A stretch of DNA of 64,000 nt from Splendidivirga corallicola. Its GTDB lineage: Bacteria; Bacteroidota; Bacteroidia; Cytophagales; Cyclobacteriaceae. Positions 54,052 to 62,628 of this stretch are shown here, piece by piece (the stretch's first letter is position 1; each line of letters starts with the position of its first letter). Below the pieces are notes generated by a model. It was given only the letters and a program-made list of their open reading frames with translations, was not told the origin of the DNA and searched no databases. Location: contig JAUJEA010000010.1 of NCBI GenBank assembly GCA_030442035.1, forward strand, positions 124,001 through 188,000, written 5' to 3'. The position numbers and the translations under genes are program-made.

Positions 54052-54996
54052 ATGAATCGAAGAAAATTTATAGCAAGTGGTGTAGCAACCGGGCTATCTA
54101 CAGCGACGTTTGGCTACAACACAAAGGAACAGAAACGGCCTGAAGAAAAACGCTATCAAAACGGTAGAAGTCCATGGCCTATATGCCTGGATACGGCAAC
54201 CATAAGACCTGCTAAGAGCTTAGCAGAAAAAGTCGATATAGCCATTAAAGCAGGATACGATGCCATAGAACCCTGGGATGGGGAGTTGGCAGACTTTGAA
54301 AAAGAGGGAGGCAACCTAAAGGAACTGGGACAAAAGATCCGGGATAATGGTTTGTTTGTACCAAGTATGATTGGCCTATGGGGATGCATTCCGGAAAATG
54401 AGGAAGCCTTTCAGGAATCATTGACTGCTACGCGCAACCGGATGAGAATGGCATCTGAAATCGGATGCCAACACGTTCAGGCCATCCCGAATAAGGTAGG
54501 CGAAAATTACGATACGCGGTTTGTTAGTTCCTGTTACAAGAGGATACTGGAAATTGGCCTGGAAGAATATAACCTGAATCCGGCATTGGTTTTTGTTGAA
54601 ATGTTTCCCCTTAAAACCATGGGGCAGGCCGTTGCGGTTGCCCTGGATACCAACCATCCGAAAGCCAAGATCATCCCGGATGTTTTTCACATGTATATCA
54701 GCGAAGGAGGATTTGAGGGCTTAAAATTATTGAATGGAGAAATGTTCGCCATCTTCCAATTCAATGATGCACCTAAAAACATGAAGCTGGAAGACATGAA
54801 AGACAAGGATCGTGTCTTTCCCGGGGATGGGATACTCCCACTGCCACAGATTCTAAGGGATCTGAAACAAACAGGTTTTAAAGGCTGCGTTTCCCTTGAA
54901 TTATACAATCCTGAATATCACAAGCAGGATCTATTCCAAGTCGCTAAAACAGGACTGGAAAAAACGCTCTCGGTAATAGATAAAGCAGGTGTATAA
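54052..54996 (+). CDS. Tat-exported sugar phosphate isomerase/epimerase-like TIM barrel protein
   Basis: 314 residues. The N-terminus MNRRKFIASGVATGLSTATF has a twin-arginine motif. The rest is an AP-endonuclease-2/xylose-isomerase-like TIM barrel: ICLDTATIRPAKSLAEKVDI, AIKAGYDAIEPWDGELADFE, LFVPSMIGLWG, ALVFVEMFPLKTMGQAVAVA, KIIPDVFHMYIS, GCVSLELYNPEY. The acidic and His residues at strand ends (Glu, Asp, His, Glu) form the metal site. Such proteins next to DUF1080 genes act in oxidised (3-keto) sugar breakdown. The DUF1080 gene follows after 23 bases on the same strand. Confidence 0.8.
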   Translation: MNRRKFIASGVATGLSTATFGYNTKEQKRPEEKRYQNGRSPWPICLDTATIRPAKSLAEKVDIAIKAGYDAIEPWDGELADFEKEGGNLKELGQKIRDNGLFVPSMIGLWGCIPENEEAFQESLTATRNRMRMASEIGCQHVQAIPNKVGENYDTRFVSSCYKRILEIGLEEYNLNPALVFVEMFPLKTMGQAVAVALDTNHPKAKIIPDVFHMYISEGGFEGLKLLNGEMFAIFQFNDAPKNMKLEDMKDKDRVFPGDGILPLPQILRDLKQTGFKGCVSLELYNPEYHKQDLFQVAKTGLEKTLSVIDKAGV

Positions 54997-55019
54997 ATAG
55001 CTGAAATCTTTCAAAGCAA

Positions 55020-55712
55020 ATGAATATGTTCAGATCAATAATTTTACTTATAGTTTTCATAAGTCCTCTCTTATACTCTTGCACAGATTCTCAAAGTCAA
55101 CCTCAAAACCTCTTTAATGGCAAGGACCTGACCGGATGGCAAATAGACATTCCCGAAATGGACAATGATCCGAATGTCCCGAATCCCTTTATAGTGCGTG
55201 ATGGAAAGCTTGTCAGTCTGGGAACCCCAAGAGGATCGTTGATCAGCGATGGAATTTTTAGCAACTACCGGCTACAGGTAGAATACCGTTTTGCCGGAAA
55301 GCCCGGAAATTGTGGTGTGTTAGTACATACATCAAAGCTCCGTGTATTTAACAATATATGGCCCCAATCTATGGAAGTTCAGCTAATGCATCAAAACGCA
55401 GGGGATTTTTGGTGTATTGGCGAGGATATCAATGTTCCCGACATGGAAACACGGAGAGGTGCAAAGGAAGAATGGGGTGTCACCCAGGGTAAAAAACGAC
55501 GGATTTTGAACCTCACGGACGGTTCGGAAAGGCCGGTTGGCGAATGGAATACGATGATCATAGAATGTTTGGGAAGTTCGATCAAGGTATGGGTCAATAA
55601 TGAATTGGTAAACGAAGGTTTTGATTGTACTGCGGAAAAAGGCAGGATATCGCTACAGGCTGAAGGTTCCGAGGTAGAGTTCAGAAAAGTGGAACTCACA
55701 TCTATCAAATAA
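55020..55712 (+). CDS. DUF1080 (3-keto-disaccharide hydrolase-like) lipoprotein
   Basis: 230 residues with lipobox (PLLYSCTDS, Cys21). The DUF1080 beta-sandwich is complete: LFNGKDLTGWQIDIP, FSNYRLQVEYRFAGKPGNCG, VLVHTSKLRVFNNIWPQSME, VQLMHQNAGDFWCIG, EWNTMIIECLGSSIKVWVN, KGRISLQAEGSEVEFRKVEL. Some members hydrolyse 3-keto-glycosides. It follows the isomerase gene closely, so the two are likely one operon. A 150-base repeat follows its stop. Confidence 0.85.
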   Translation: MNMFRSIILLIVFISPLLYSCTDSQSQPQNLFNGKDLTGWQIDIPEMDNDPNVPNPFIVRDGKLVSLGTPRGSLISDGIFSNYRLQVEYRFAGKPGNCGVLVHTSKLRVFNNIWPQSMEVQLMHQNAGDFWCIGEDINVPDMETRRGAKEEWGVTQGKKRRILNLTDGSERPVGEWNTMIIECLGSSIKVWVNNELVNEGFDCTAEKGRISLQAEGSEVEFRKVELTSIK

Positions 55713-55827
55713 TTGTTGAAGTAATCTGATAAACTGCAGTATTCAGATTACTTTCAGTAACTCAAGGTTCCAAGAGAATGCCCCGTTTTTTACTGTTGTA
55801 GCCTCCAAAATAAGAATAATCAGGGGG

Positions 55828-55975
55828 TTTTGAGAGTATTTAAAAATAAGGTGATAGTCTCCCACGGACTGTAGTGCCTTATACACTAAATACTGAGCAT
55901 TTTTTTTTTGGATTTTCACACCTTTTCAGCAACCAGATGGATTTAGAAAGGTTAATTATTTTATGTATTTAGTTT
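55828..55975. repeat. Intergenic repeat, copy 2 of a 150-base pair
   Basis: Repeats, with small changes, the stretch at 20773-20935 (GGACTGTAGTGCCTTATACAC, CTGAGCATTTTTTTTTGG, TTTCACACCTTTTCAG). In both cases it sits right after a plus-strand gene. Function unknown. Confidence 0.6.
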
Positions 55976-56030
55976 TTCATATCCAAGATGGGCCCTGTTC
56001 GTGTTTACTAGTTGAACGGTGACCAAACAA

Positions 56031-58121
56031 TCAGGGAGTAAAAGATTGTTGATCCAGCATCTGGAAGTAATCTATCGCGATTTTATTCTTCCCATTTTCT
56101 TTTCCCAGCACAGACAAAGTATTCTTCCCCTTATCAAAAGAAATGTTTGGAAGGTTCAAAACCAATTCACCTTCCCCCTTCAATTTAAGATCTTCAGAAA
56201 TCGTTTTCCCGTTAAGCAGTAGGTCAACAGTAGGCGAATCTGATCGTTTGTGTGCAACCACTTTAAGCGTTCCTGTTCGCTTTTTGTCAGAATAAAAGAA
56301 TCCTTTGATCGCCTCTCCTTTGCGGAGGTTAGAAATCAACAGAACACTTCTATTGCTAAACTCAGGCGTGGTAGGCTTGGTAAAAACCACATATTTAGCC
56401 TCTCCCTGGGTCTCAAAGGAAAGCCCCTCAGCTTCTATACGATCATTAAACCGAACCGCTCGCCTGGCACCATTCACATCGTTGGATCTCTTCTTTAATG
56501 ACCCTTTATCCTTTACTGATCCGGCATCCTCCGTACCATACCAAAAACATGTCGGAGCATAGTCTACATTGGTTCCATCGACCCAATGCCATAATTCCAT
56601 ATCAAAATGCAGAGAGGTATTGAATGGCATGGCATCAAGAGAACGTACACGGGAATTAACGGTTAGACCTCTACCTCGATTGCCATGAGCAGTTGGCATG
56701 GATATAAAGGGCTGAGAAAAAGTTGCGCATCCAACCCATGCATAGCCATAGTAATCTTCGGTACCTGTACCGAAAATAGACGGAAAGCTCTCTCCATCGA
56801 TGTAAATCTTTTCATCACCCTCGCCCCACCAAGGCTCACGACCTCCATTGGCCACATCGTTGTATATCGAAAGGCAATCCCCCACATATTTACCTTTTCC
56901 TTTGATCGTGATAAAATTCATATCCCGATGCGGATGGGATGGAATCTCTGAGTAAACTCTCCAATCTGCATGAAAATACATGCTACGATCATCCCATTTC
57001 CAATCAGAATACGCCACGGACATTTGATCTATTGTCACGGACTGCTCACCCAAGTTGTGTATAATGATTTCTGCTTTTTTCTGAAAAGGCATAATCCATC
57101 TACTTAGCATCCGTCCCTCCAAAGAGACCTTATGGTATCTCGTCTCAAACCGTTTTGCCAAGTTGTATCCTGTACAAAAGAAATCACCTACTGGCGACCA
57201 AACGCTCGATTGATCATCAAACTTGATTTCGACAACTGTAGACCGCAAAGCCTGTCTGAAATCCTCAGCATCTATTTTCATCATGAACTCGCGTATTGCT
57301 CGCTCTCCATTGATCTGGTAAGACACCTTCTCTCCTGCTCTGATAGTTTTCGTGCTATATTCATTAAGGCTCATTTTCACTCCACTACCCGACTTATTGG
57401 TTACAAGCTCGTTTTGTACAGCTGCAATCTTATTGGCACTCTTCTTAAGGTCATTCATCGAGAAAGTCCGAACCTTAGTGCCTTTCACATATTTACGATA
57501 GTTGATTATGAAATAGAAAGGCGAATCTGTGCCTTCATAGGTCACCTTACAACTCTTAGCGTATGGAATGGGCAGATACAAATTCACAGCACTCAGGATG
57601 TGGCCCCTGCCTGCATGGTTTTCCTGGAATCCTCCCGTCTTTGTTGATAAGATCCCATCTGCAAGCATATTACCTCCTAAGATATCACGAAACTTTCCCT
57701 CTATCTGCGGAGTACCTGATCCATCGAAATAAAAGCGTAATGTCCCATTTGAAAAAAGCCATGTGAGATTGGTCGACCAAAACCGCACGATCGCTCCCGC
57801 TCCTTCCACATCCATCAACACATGCTCGCTTCGACCGGAGTTCACTTCGGTACGTATCATTCCATCCCCGTCCTTATTCGCATACCAACCCTGGCCTGGA
57901 GATTTAGAACTCCGATCATAGCTACTAGCTTGGCCAAGGGTGTAATCATTAATTGGAATTTTAGGGAGTTCATCCCGATCAATCATTTCTTCCAGTAAAG
58001 TTTCAAAGGTTACATCATATTTTTGTTGCTTTTCACTACAGGATAGATGTATTATCAGTACGAAAAACGTTATATATCTTAAAATCTTTATTAAGATGTG
58101 CGATTTTTCATCATTGTTCAT
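56031..58121 (-). CDS. GH172 (DUF2961) family protein, second copy
   Basis: 696 residues, lipoprotein-like signal (FFVLIIHLSCSEKQQ, Cys28). The GH172 motifs are clear: SSYDRSSKSPGQGWYANKDG, VEGAGAIVRFWSTNLTWLF, GDFFCTGYNLAKRFETRYHK, GREPWWGEGDEKIYIDGESF, IFGTGTEDYYGYAWVG with Glu455 in GTGTED. GEGDE and GTGTE carry the two likely catalytic glutamates. The C-terminal 150 residues form an added beta-sandwich. It is separated by 260 bases from another GH172 gene on the same strand. Expected to release furanosyl sugars (D-arabinofuranose or fructofuranose) or form difructose anhydride; substrate not proven. Confidence 0.88.
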   Translation of the reverse strand: MNNDEKSHILIKILRYITFFVLIIHLSCSEKQQKYDVTFETLLEEMIDRDELPKIPINDYTLGQASSYDRSSKSPGQGWYANKDGDGMIRTEVNSGRSEHVLMDVEGAGAIVRFWSTNLTWLFSNGTLRFYFDGSGTPQIEGKFRDILGGNMLADGILSTKTGGFQENHAGRGHILSAVNLYLPIPYAKSCKVTYEGTDSPFYFIINYRKYVKGTKVRTFSMNDLKKSANKIAAVQNELVTNKSGSGVKMSLNEYSTKTIRAGEKVSYQINGERAIREFMMKIDAEDFRQALRSTVVEIKFDDQSSVWSPVGDFFCTGYNLAKRFETRYHKVSLEGRMLSRWIMPFQKKAEIIIHNLGEQSVTIDQMSVAYSDWKWDDRSMYFHADWRVYSEIPSHPHRDMNFITIKGKGKYVGDCLSIYNDVANGGREPWWGEGDEKIYIDGESFPSIFGTGTEDYYGYAWVGCATFSQPFISMPTAHGNRGRGLTVNSRVRSLDAMPFNTSLHFDMELWHWVDGTNVDYAPTCFWYGTEDAGSVKDKGSLKKRSNDVNGARRAVRFNDRIEAEGLSFETQGEAKYVVFTKPTTPEFSNRSVLLISNLRKGEAIKGFFYSDKKRTGTLKVVAHKRSDSPTVDLLLNGKTISEDLKLKGEGELVLNLPNISFDKGKNTLSVLGKENGKNKIAIDYFQMLDQQSFTP

Positions 58122-58381
58122 TCAATGTCATTTAGTTAAGGAAACATTTTAAAAGCTTTCAGGTCTCAGGTATCAGATTTCAGCCTAAATATTGTTTTTT
58201 AATGTGCCAAAAAATTAGCTGACACCTAAGATCCGATACCCGAAGGCTTATCTTAATGGCATTAATTGTTCATTATTTCATCTGTTTTGGATATACTTTC
58301 ATTTCATAATATTTTTTATTGTTCATCCAAACAAGAAATTATAATTCGACCAATAATATACTTTACCTGTTTTAGTAAAAC
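58122..58381. other. Intergenic between two GH172 genes
   Basis: 260 bases. Two related stretches (CAGGTCTCAGGTATCAGAT and, reversed, GACACCTAAGATCCGATACC) form a loose inverted repeat, of a type common between genes in this phylum. No gene. Confidence 0.35.
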
Positions 58382-59524
58382 CTATCTTATCTCCAAATCA
58401 TCTTTGGAAGGCAAAGGAGGAAATGGGGTATGAGGTTCCATCTGGTACCAAAAAGCTACTGAAGAGATTTTACTACCTTGTTTTAAATATCTTCTTCCGC
58501 TTCTCCATCCCAGATCCTGAATGGTAACTCTTAGATCCTTTTCAAATCTTATGGGATCTGTTATGTGCCAGCGGTACATACCAAAGCGTGTATTGGCTTT
58601 ATATGTTCCATTAGGACGGATCACCTGATGCAGGCCGGCATAAGGAGTAGTGAATTCTTTATATTGTCCTCCAACATCAAAATTGTATGATCCGCAGAAA
58701 TAATCCTCGGCCCCTGTTCCACAAATGGTAGGGAATTTCTTATCACCATCCATGTAGAACTTTATTTCGCCTTCTCCCCACCATCCATTATTATTTACTT
58801 GCCAGGCCATGTACGTACCAACATACTGGCCTTTTCCCTTGATATCATCAATAATGGTATAAGCTTCTTTGTCTTTGTCAGGATCAGGGCTTCTGAATTG
58901 TGCATGAAAGTACGCAGCATCATCGGGAACTTCTGTTAATACATAATCTACCTGGTAATAAAGCCGGGTTGCCTGGGTATCAATATTTTCCATGGTAATC
59001 TTGCATTTCTTCCGAAATGGCATTTGCCAATAGGAATTGAATGCTCTTCCGGGATTGACACTGACAGCTAACGAATTAAGGTGTGCATACTCCCCCCAAC
59101 CCATACCAAAGAAATCACCTACCGGAACCTCCACAGAGGGATGTTTTTCATCGTCCCAATAAAACCGAAGGATGTAGAAACGCCAATTACCTGTTGGTGT
59201 CATCCAGATATGCTGGATACTGCCAGGTCCCTCTATCTCGGCTAGTGTGAAAGTTTCACCTGGCTGAATATTAATATAAGGGCTTACTTTCCACCCTTGT
59301 CCCAGATCTCTTGCCTCATGGGAAGCCGCTCCTTCGCCCAGCTTTGCCATACCTCCTTTTCCCTTTTCACCTGTAAAATTTTCCGGGCTAATCGACCGGC
59401 TCTTTGCTGAAGAGGTACGGAAAAGATTGCTCAAGTTGTTATTCAAGCCATTAAAAGGTTCCACCTGTCCCCAGGCACTAGTATTGAACAGGAATATAGT
59501 TAAGATGATCGTGATCTTTTTCAT
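58382..59524 (-). CDS. GH172 (DUF2961) family protein, short form
   Basis: 380 residues, signal peptide to about residue 20 (FLFNTSAWGQV). Complete single-domain GH172: GWKVSPYINIQPGETFTLAE, IEGPGSIQHIWMTPTGNWRF, VGDFFGMGWGEYAHLNSLAV, NGWWGEGEIKFYMDGDKKFP, CGTGAEDYFCGSYNFDVG with Glu273 in GTGAED. This compact form is close to the characterised difructose-anhydride and arabinofuranosidase members. Followed downstream by the longer GH172 and preceded by a mutarotase-like lipoprotein. Confidence 0.9.
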   Translation of the reverse strand: MKKITIILTIFLFNTSAWGQVEPFNGLNNNLSNLFRTSSAKSRSISPENFTGEKGKGGMAKLGEGAASHEARDLGQGWKVSPYINIQPGETFTLAEIEGPGSIQHIWMTPTGNWRFYILRFYWDDEKHPSVEVPVGDFFGMGWGEYAHLNSLAVSVNPGRAFNSYWQMPFRKKCKITMENIDTQATRLYYQVDYVLTEVPDDAAYFHAQFRSPDPDKDKEAYTIIDDIKGKGQYVGTYMAWQVNNNGWWGEGEIKFYMDGDKKFPTICGTGAEDYFCGSYNFDVGGQYKEFTTPYAGLHQVIRPNGTYKANTRFGMYRWHITDPIRFEKDLRVTIQDLGWRSGRRYLKQGSKISSVAFWYQMEPHTPFPPLPSKDDLEIR

Positions 59525-59585
59525 TTCTTTTTTTTAAGATTTTAAAAATTATTTGAGATGACTAAAGCGGACATCGTTGAAAAGT

Positions 59586-60866
59586 TTACCGAAATGCTCC
59601 GGTTACTTCTTCGATTGAAACTCCCAGCACCTTTTGCGTTATTCTATCAAGTACTTCTTCAGTACCTTCAAAATGATAGGTCATCTGGATATGGGTTCCT
59701 TTTTCTCCTGCTTTTAAAGCCAATGCCGGAGAAGAAGTTTCCAATTCGTAGAATGGTCCTAATGGCTTTGCCCCTGGCTCGGGCGGACCGTCGTTATAGG
59801 AGTTCACAACATCACCGGCATAGGGAGCATCCTGGATCTCCCAAAGAGAATTAACATAATCAACCACTCCTTCCGGTTTGTTGTATTGAACAATGGTGAG
59901 TGTTTTGCTGGAAGCATCAAAGGAACCCAGTACATTTTTTGCTCTGGTGGGTAATAGGCCTATTTTACTTCTAAGCTGCCCGTCTCCCTTAAAATAGATC
60001 ACATCTTCCTTGACAACCAATCTTTCGGCAGGCACTTTACCAAAATATTCATCATTGACCGACTTGCCCAACTCACTTTCATCTCCGGCAATGTAAGGAA
60101 CAATCACTGTGGTTTCGGGAGAAGGATTAAACATACCCAGCAGCCATATGGATAAAAGTCCTGTTTCCTTTTTCCAATCGGCCTCACCTGTGTTTGTCAG
60201 GGTATTGGTTGTCTGATAACCCACCGCTTTGATTCCATCCAATTGATCCAGACCCAATTCACCTTTGATCCGGTCATCAGATAAAATGGCAATTTCCCTT
60301 TCTATCCCTAAGTCAAAAACAAATCCGGAATAATTGGTCAGGGAAGCAGTTTTTGTAAAAACCGCTTTCTCTGCAGTAGCTTCTTTTACCTCATATGGTT
60401 CCAGATCAATCAGCCTTGGGGTCTGCCATGTTTCCAGATTAAATTCCTGGCCATTTTCGAAGAATATCGAAAATTGACCTCCTTCGGGTCCCAGCCAAAA
60501 TCGCTCTTCACCTCCGAAAACATTGATATGCTCCAGTGTATCGCCCGATTCAAAAAGTTCACGATTGATCCATCCATAGCTTCTACCAAGCGCTCCTGAA
60601 GAACTACTGGTCATAACACGTCCTTGTAATGCGGGTGATAATGCTACTTTTCCATTACCTGAGGGACTTGAGAGTTGGATGATATCCGTATATTTTTCCA
60701 AAAAGCTCACATCTTCATGATAGCTTGTAAAGCTTTTGTTCGTTTTATCTGGCATTTTGCTTTCTTTTTCTGTTGTTTTCTTTGTATTGCATGCCGTGAG
60801 CAGCATTACAATTAATAGGGTATAAATACTACTCCATTCCCTTGCTTCATACTTCAGTTTATTCAT
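59586..60866 (-). CDS. DUF6786-type lipoprotein with galactose-mutarotase-like fold
   Basis: 426 residues, lipobox (VMLLTACNTKK, Cys26). Beta-rich with mutarotase-like segments: NVFGGEERFWLGPEGGQFSI, TQTPRLIDLEPYEV-like strand, VGYQTTNTLTNTGEADWKKE, LLSIWLLGMFNPSPETTVIV, GVVDYVNSLWEIQDAPYAGD. I recognise the pattern of Bacteroidota DUF6786 proteins but no proven reaction. It lies 61 bases upstream of a GH172 gene and 28 bases downstream of a ribulokinase gene on the same strand, so it probably belongs to the same catabolic operon. Confidence 0.65.
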   Translation of the reverse strand: MNKLKYEAREWSSIYTLLIVMLLTACNTKKTTEKESKMPDKTNKSFTSYHEDVSFLEKYTDIIQLSSPSGNGKVALSPALQGRVMTSSSSGALGRSYGWINRELFESGDTLEHINVFGGEERFWLGPEGGQFSIFFENGQEFNLETWQTPRLIDLEPYEVKEATAEKAVFTKTASLTNYSGFVFDLGIEREIAILSDDRIKGELGLDQLDGIKAVGYQTTNTLTNTGEADWKKETGLLSIWLLGMFNPSPETTVIVPYIAGDESELGKSVNDEYFGKVPAERLVVKEDVIYFKGDGQLRSKIGLLPTRAKNVLGSFDASSKTLTIVQYNKPEGVVDYVNSLWEIQDAPYAGDVVNSYNDGPPEPGAKPLGPFYELETSSPALALKAGEKGTHIQMTYHFEGTEEVLDRITQKVLGVSIEEVTGAFR

Positions 60867-60894
60867 AGGAATAAATGTTTAGGTTTAAATTGTG

Positions 60895-62568
60895 CTATCT
60901 GTATGATCTTTTCGTGCGAATTTCAATTAACTCTTTCATCACATTATAAAGGCCTTCTTCATGACTGTCGCCAAATGTGTTATGCAATTGGGAATAAAGT
61001 TCAAAGAGGTGTTTGTAAACCACATGTTCTTCCTCAACGGGAAAATATGTTTTGTCAGATGCTACTGATAACCGGTTGACAGCATCCTGTACGGTCCTGA
61101 ATTCCGATGAATCCTTTTTGGCTGCCACTGCAGCCATAATAGCGGCACCGATTGCGACTGTCTGAGGGTTTTCAACCAATCGAACCGGATAGCCTATCAC
61201 ATCGGCATAGATCTGCATGAACATTTCGTTTTTGTGTCCAATGCCACCGGTGGCGATTACCTCATTGATCTTAACACCCTGGCTTTCTACCAATTGAATG
61301 ATTTTTAATGCTCCGAAGGCGGTTGCCTCTATCAGGGCCCTGTAAATTTCAAAATCCGTTGTGGCCAGCGTTTGTCCCAGGATCAATCCTGATAATTGTT
61401 GGTCTCCAAGAATATTTCTATTGCCATTATTCCAGTCCAATGCCAGCAAACCACTTTCCCCGGCTTTCAGTTTGCTTGCCTTGTCGGTCAGCACTTTATG
61501 ATAATCAACCTCTTTTTTGAGCACGTGCTGCACCCACCAGTTCAGAAGATCACCTACTGCCGCCTGCCCTGCTTCCACACCAATATGCCCTGGCAACACC
61601 GAACCATTAACGATACCCGCTACTCCCGGAAAATCATCGGGAGCCAAGGTTTCGGGGAAAGCCATAATATCACAGGTAGAGGTTCCAATTATCTTCACAA
61701 ATACACCATCTCTTACTCCTGCCCCGATCGCGCCCACATGTGCGTCCAATGCGCCTACGGCAATAGGAATTCCCTCCGGCAGGCCCAGGCGTTCTGCCCA
61801 TTCTCCCGACAGGTATCCAAGGGTTTCCTCGAAGGTATAGGCGACATCATAAAGCCTGTCCCTGAGTGCTGCCAAGGCAGGGTGCAATGATGCCAGAAAT
61901 TCTTTGTCAGGCAAACCACCCCAGGCGTCGGAGAACATTGCTTTGTGCCCTGCAGCACAAATGTTCCGTTTGACCTGACTCACATCCTTGATTCCAGCCA
62001 ATGTGGCCGGGATAAAATCCGATTGTTCTATCCAGCTATCTGCCGCTGCAAAGGTTTGGGGATCTACGTTATGGCAATGCCAGATTTTCGACCAAAACCA
62101 TTCCGAAGAATAATTACCGCCACATTTTGCCAGGTATTCCGGTCTGTTCTTGCTGGCTTTTTCCGTAATTTCCAGTGCCTCTTTGATGGCCGTGTGATCT
62201 TTCCACAGCCAGGCATAGGCATTGAGGTTATTTTCAAATTCCGGTAGCGCTACCAATGGCAGCATGTTTTGTTTTACCGGAATAGGTGTGGAACCTGTGG
62301 CATCTACCCCAATTCCGATAATGTCGTTCACAACATGCCCATTGGAAAGGAAATCCTTTACTGTCTCTTTTACTGCTACTTCCATGCTTCTCAGGTATTC
62401 CAGCGGTGATTGCCTGGCAAGCAAAGGGTCATTTTTATCCAGGTAAGTACCTTCTACACCTCCTTCAAATGCACAAATCGCCGTAGCTATCATCTGGCCG
62501 GAATGAATATCCAACAGGCAAGCCCTCACAGAGCTTGTTCCAAAATCTAATCCGAGTGCGTATTCCAT
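60895..62568 (-). CDS. araB: Ribulokinase (AraB-like FGGY kinase)
   Basis: 557 residues. FGGY kinase with ribulokinase features: YALGLDFGTSSVRACLLDIH, GIGVDATGSTPIPV, AGHKAMFSDAWGGLPDKEFL, VGALDAHVGAIGAGVRDGVF, LLALDWNNGNRNILGDQQLS, ATGGIGHKNEMFMQIYADVI, GYPVRLVENPQTVAIGAAIM. It phosphorylates L- or D-ribulose at O5. Since the neighbour is a fucose/arabinose-type isomerase, D-arabinose to D-ribulose to D-ribulose 5-phosphate is a likely path, with GH172 enzymes as the source of D-arabinofuranose. L-arabinose use is the alternative. It is 60 bases downstream of the isomerase gene. Confidence 0.88.
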   Translation of the reverse strand: MEYALGLDFGTSSVRACLLDIHSGQMIATAICAFEGGVEGTYLDKNDPLLARQSPLEYLRSMEVAVKETVKDFLSNGHVVNDIIGIGVDATGSTPIPVKQNMLPLVALPEFENNLNAYAWLWKDHTAIKEALEITEKASKNRPEYLAKCGGNYSSEWFWSKIWHCHNVDPQTFAAADSWIEQSDFIPATLAGIKDVSQVKRNICAAGHKAMFSDAWGGLPDKEFLASLHPALAALRDRLYDVAYTFEETLGYLSGEWAERLGLPEGIPIAVGALDAHVGAIGAGVRDGVFVKIIGTSTCDIMAFPETLAPDDFPGVAGIVNGSVLPGHIGVEAGQAAVGDLLNWWVQHVLKKEVDYHKVLTDKASKLKAGESGLLALDWNNGNRNILGDQQLSGLILGQTLATTDFEIYRALIEATAFGALKIIQLVESQGVKINEVIATGGIGHKNEMFMQIYADVIGYPVRLVENPQTVAIGAAIMAAVAAKKDSSEFRTVQDAVNRLSVASDKTYFPVEEEHVVYKHLFELYSQLHNTFGDSHEEGLYNVMKELIEIRTKRSYR

Positions 62569-62628
62569 ATGTCACTTGTTTCTCATAAGATCATTGAAAA
62601 GTTGGGAACTTGTCAACGATCAAATCAT

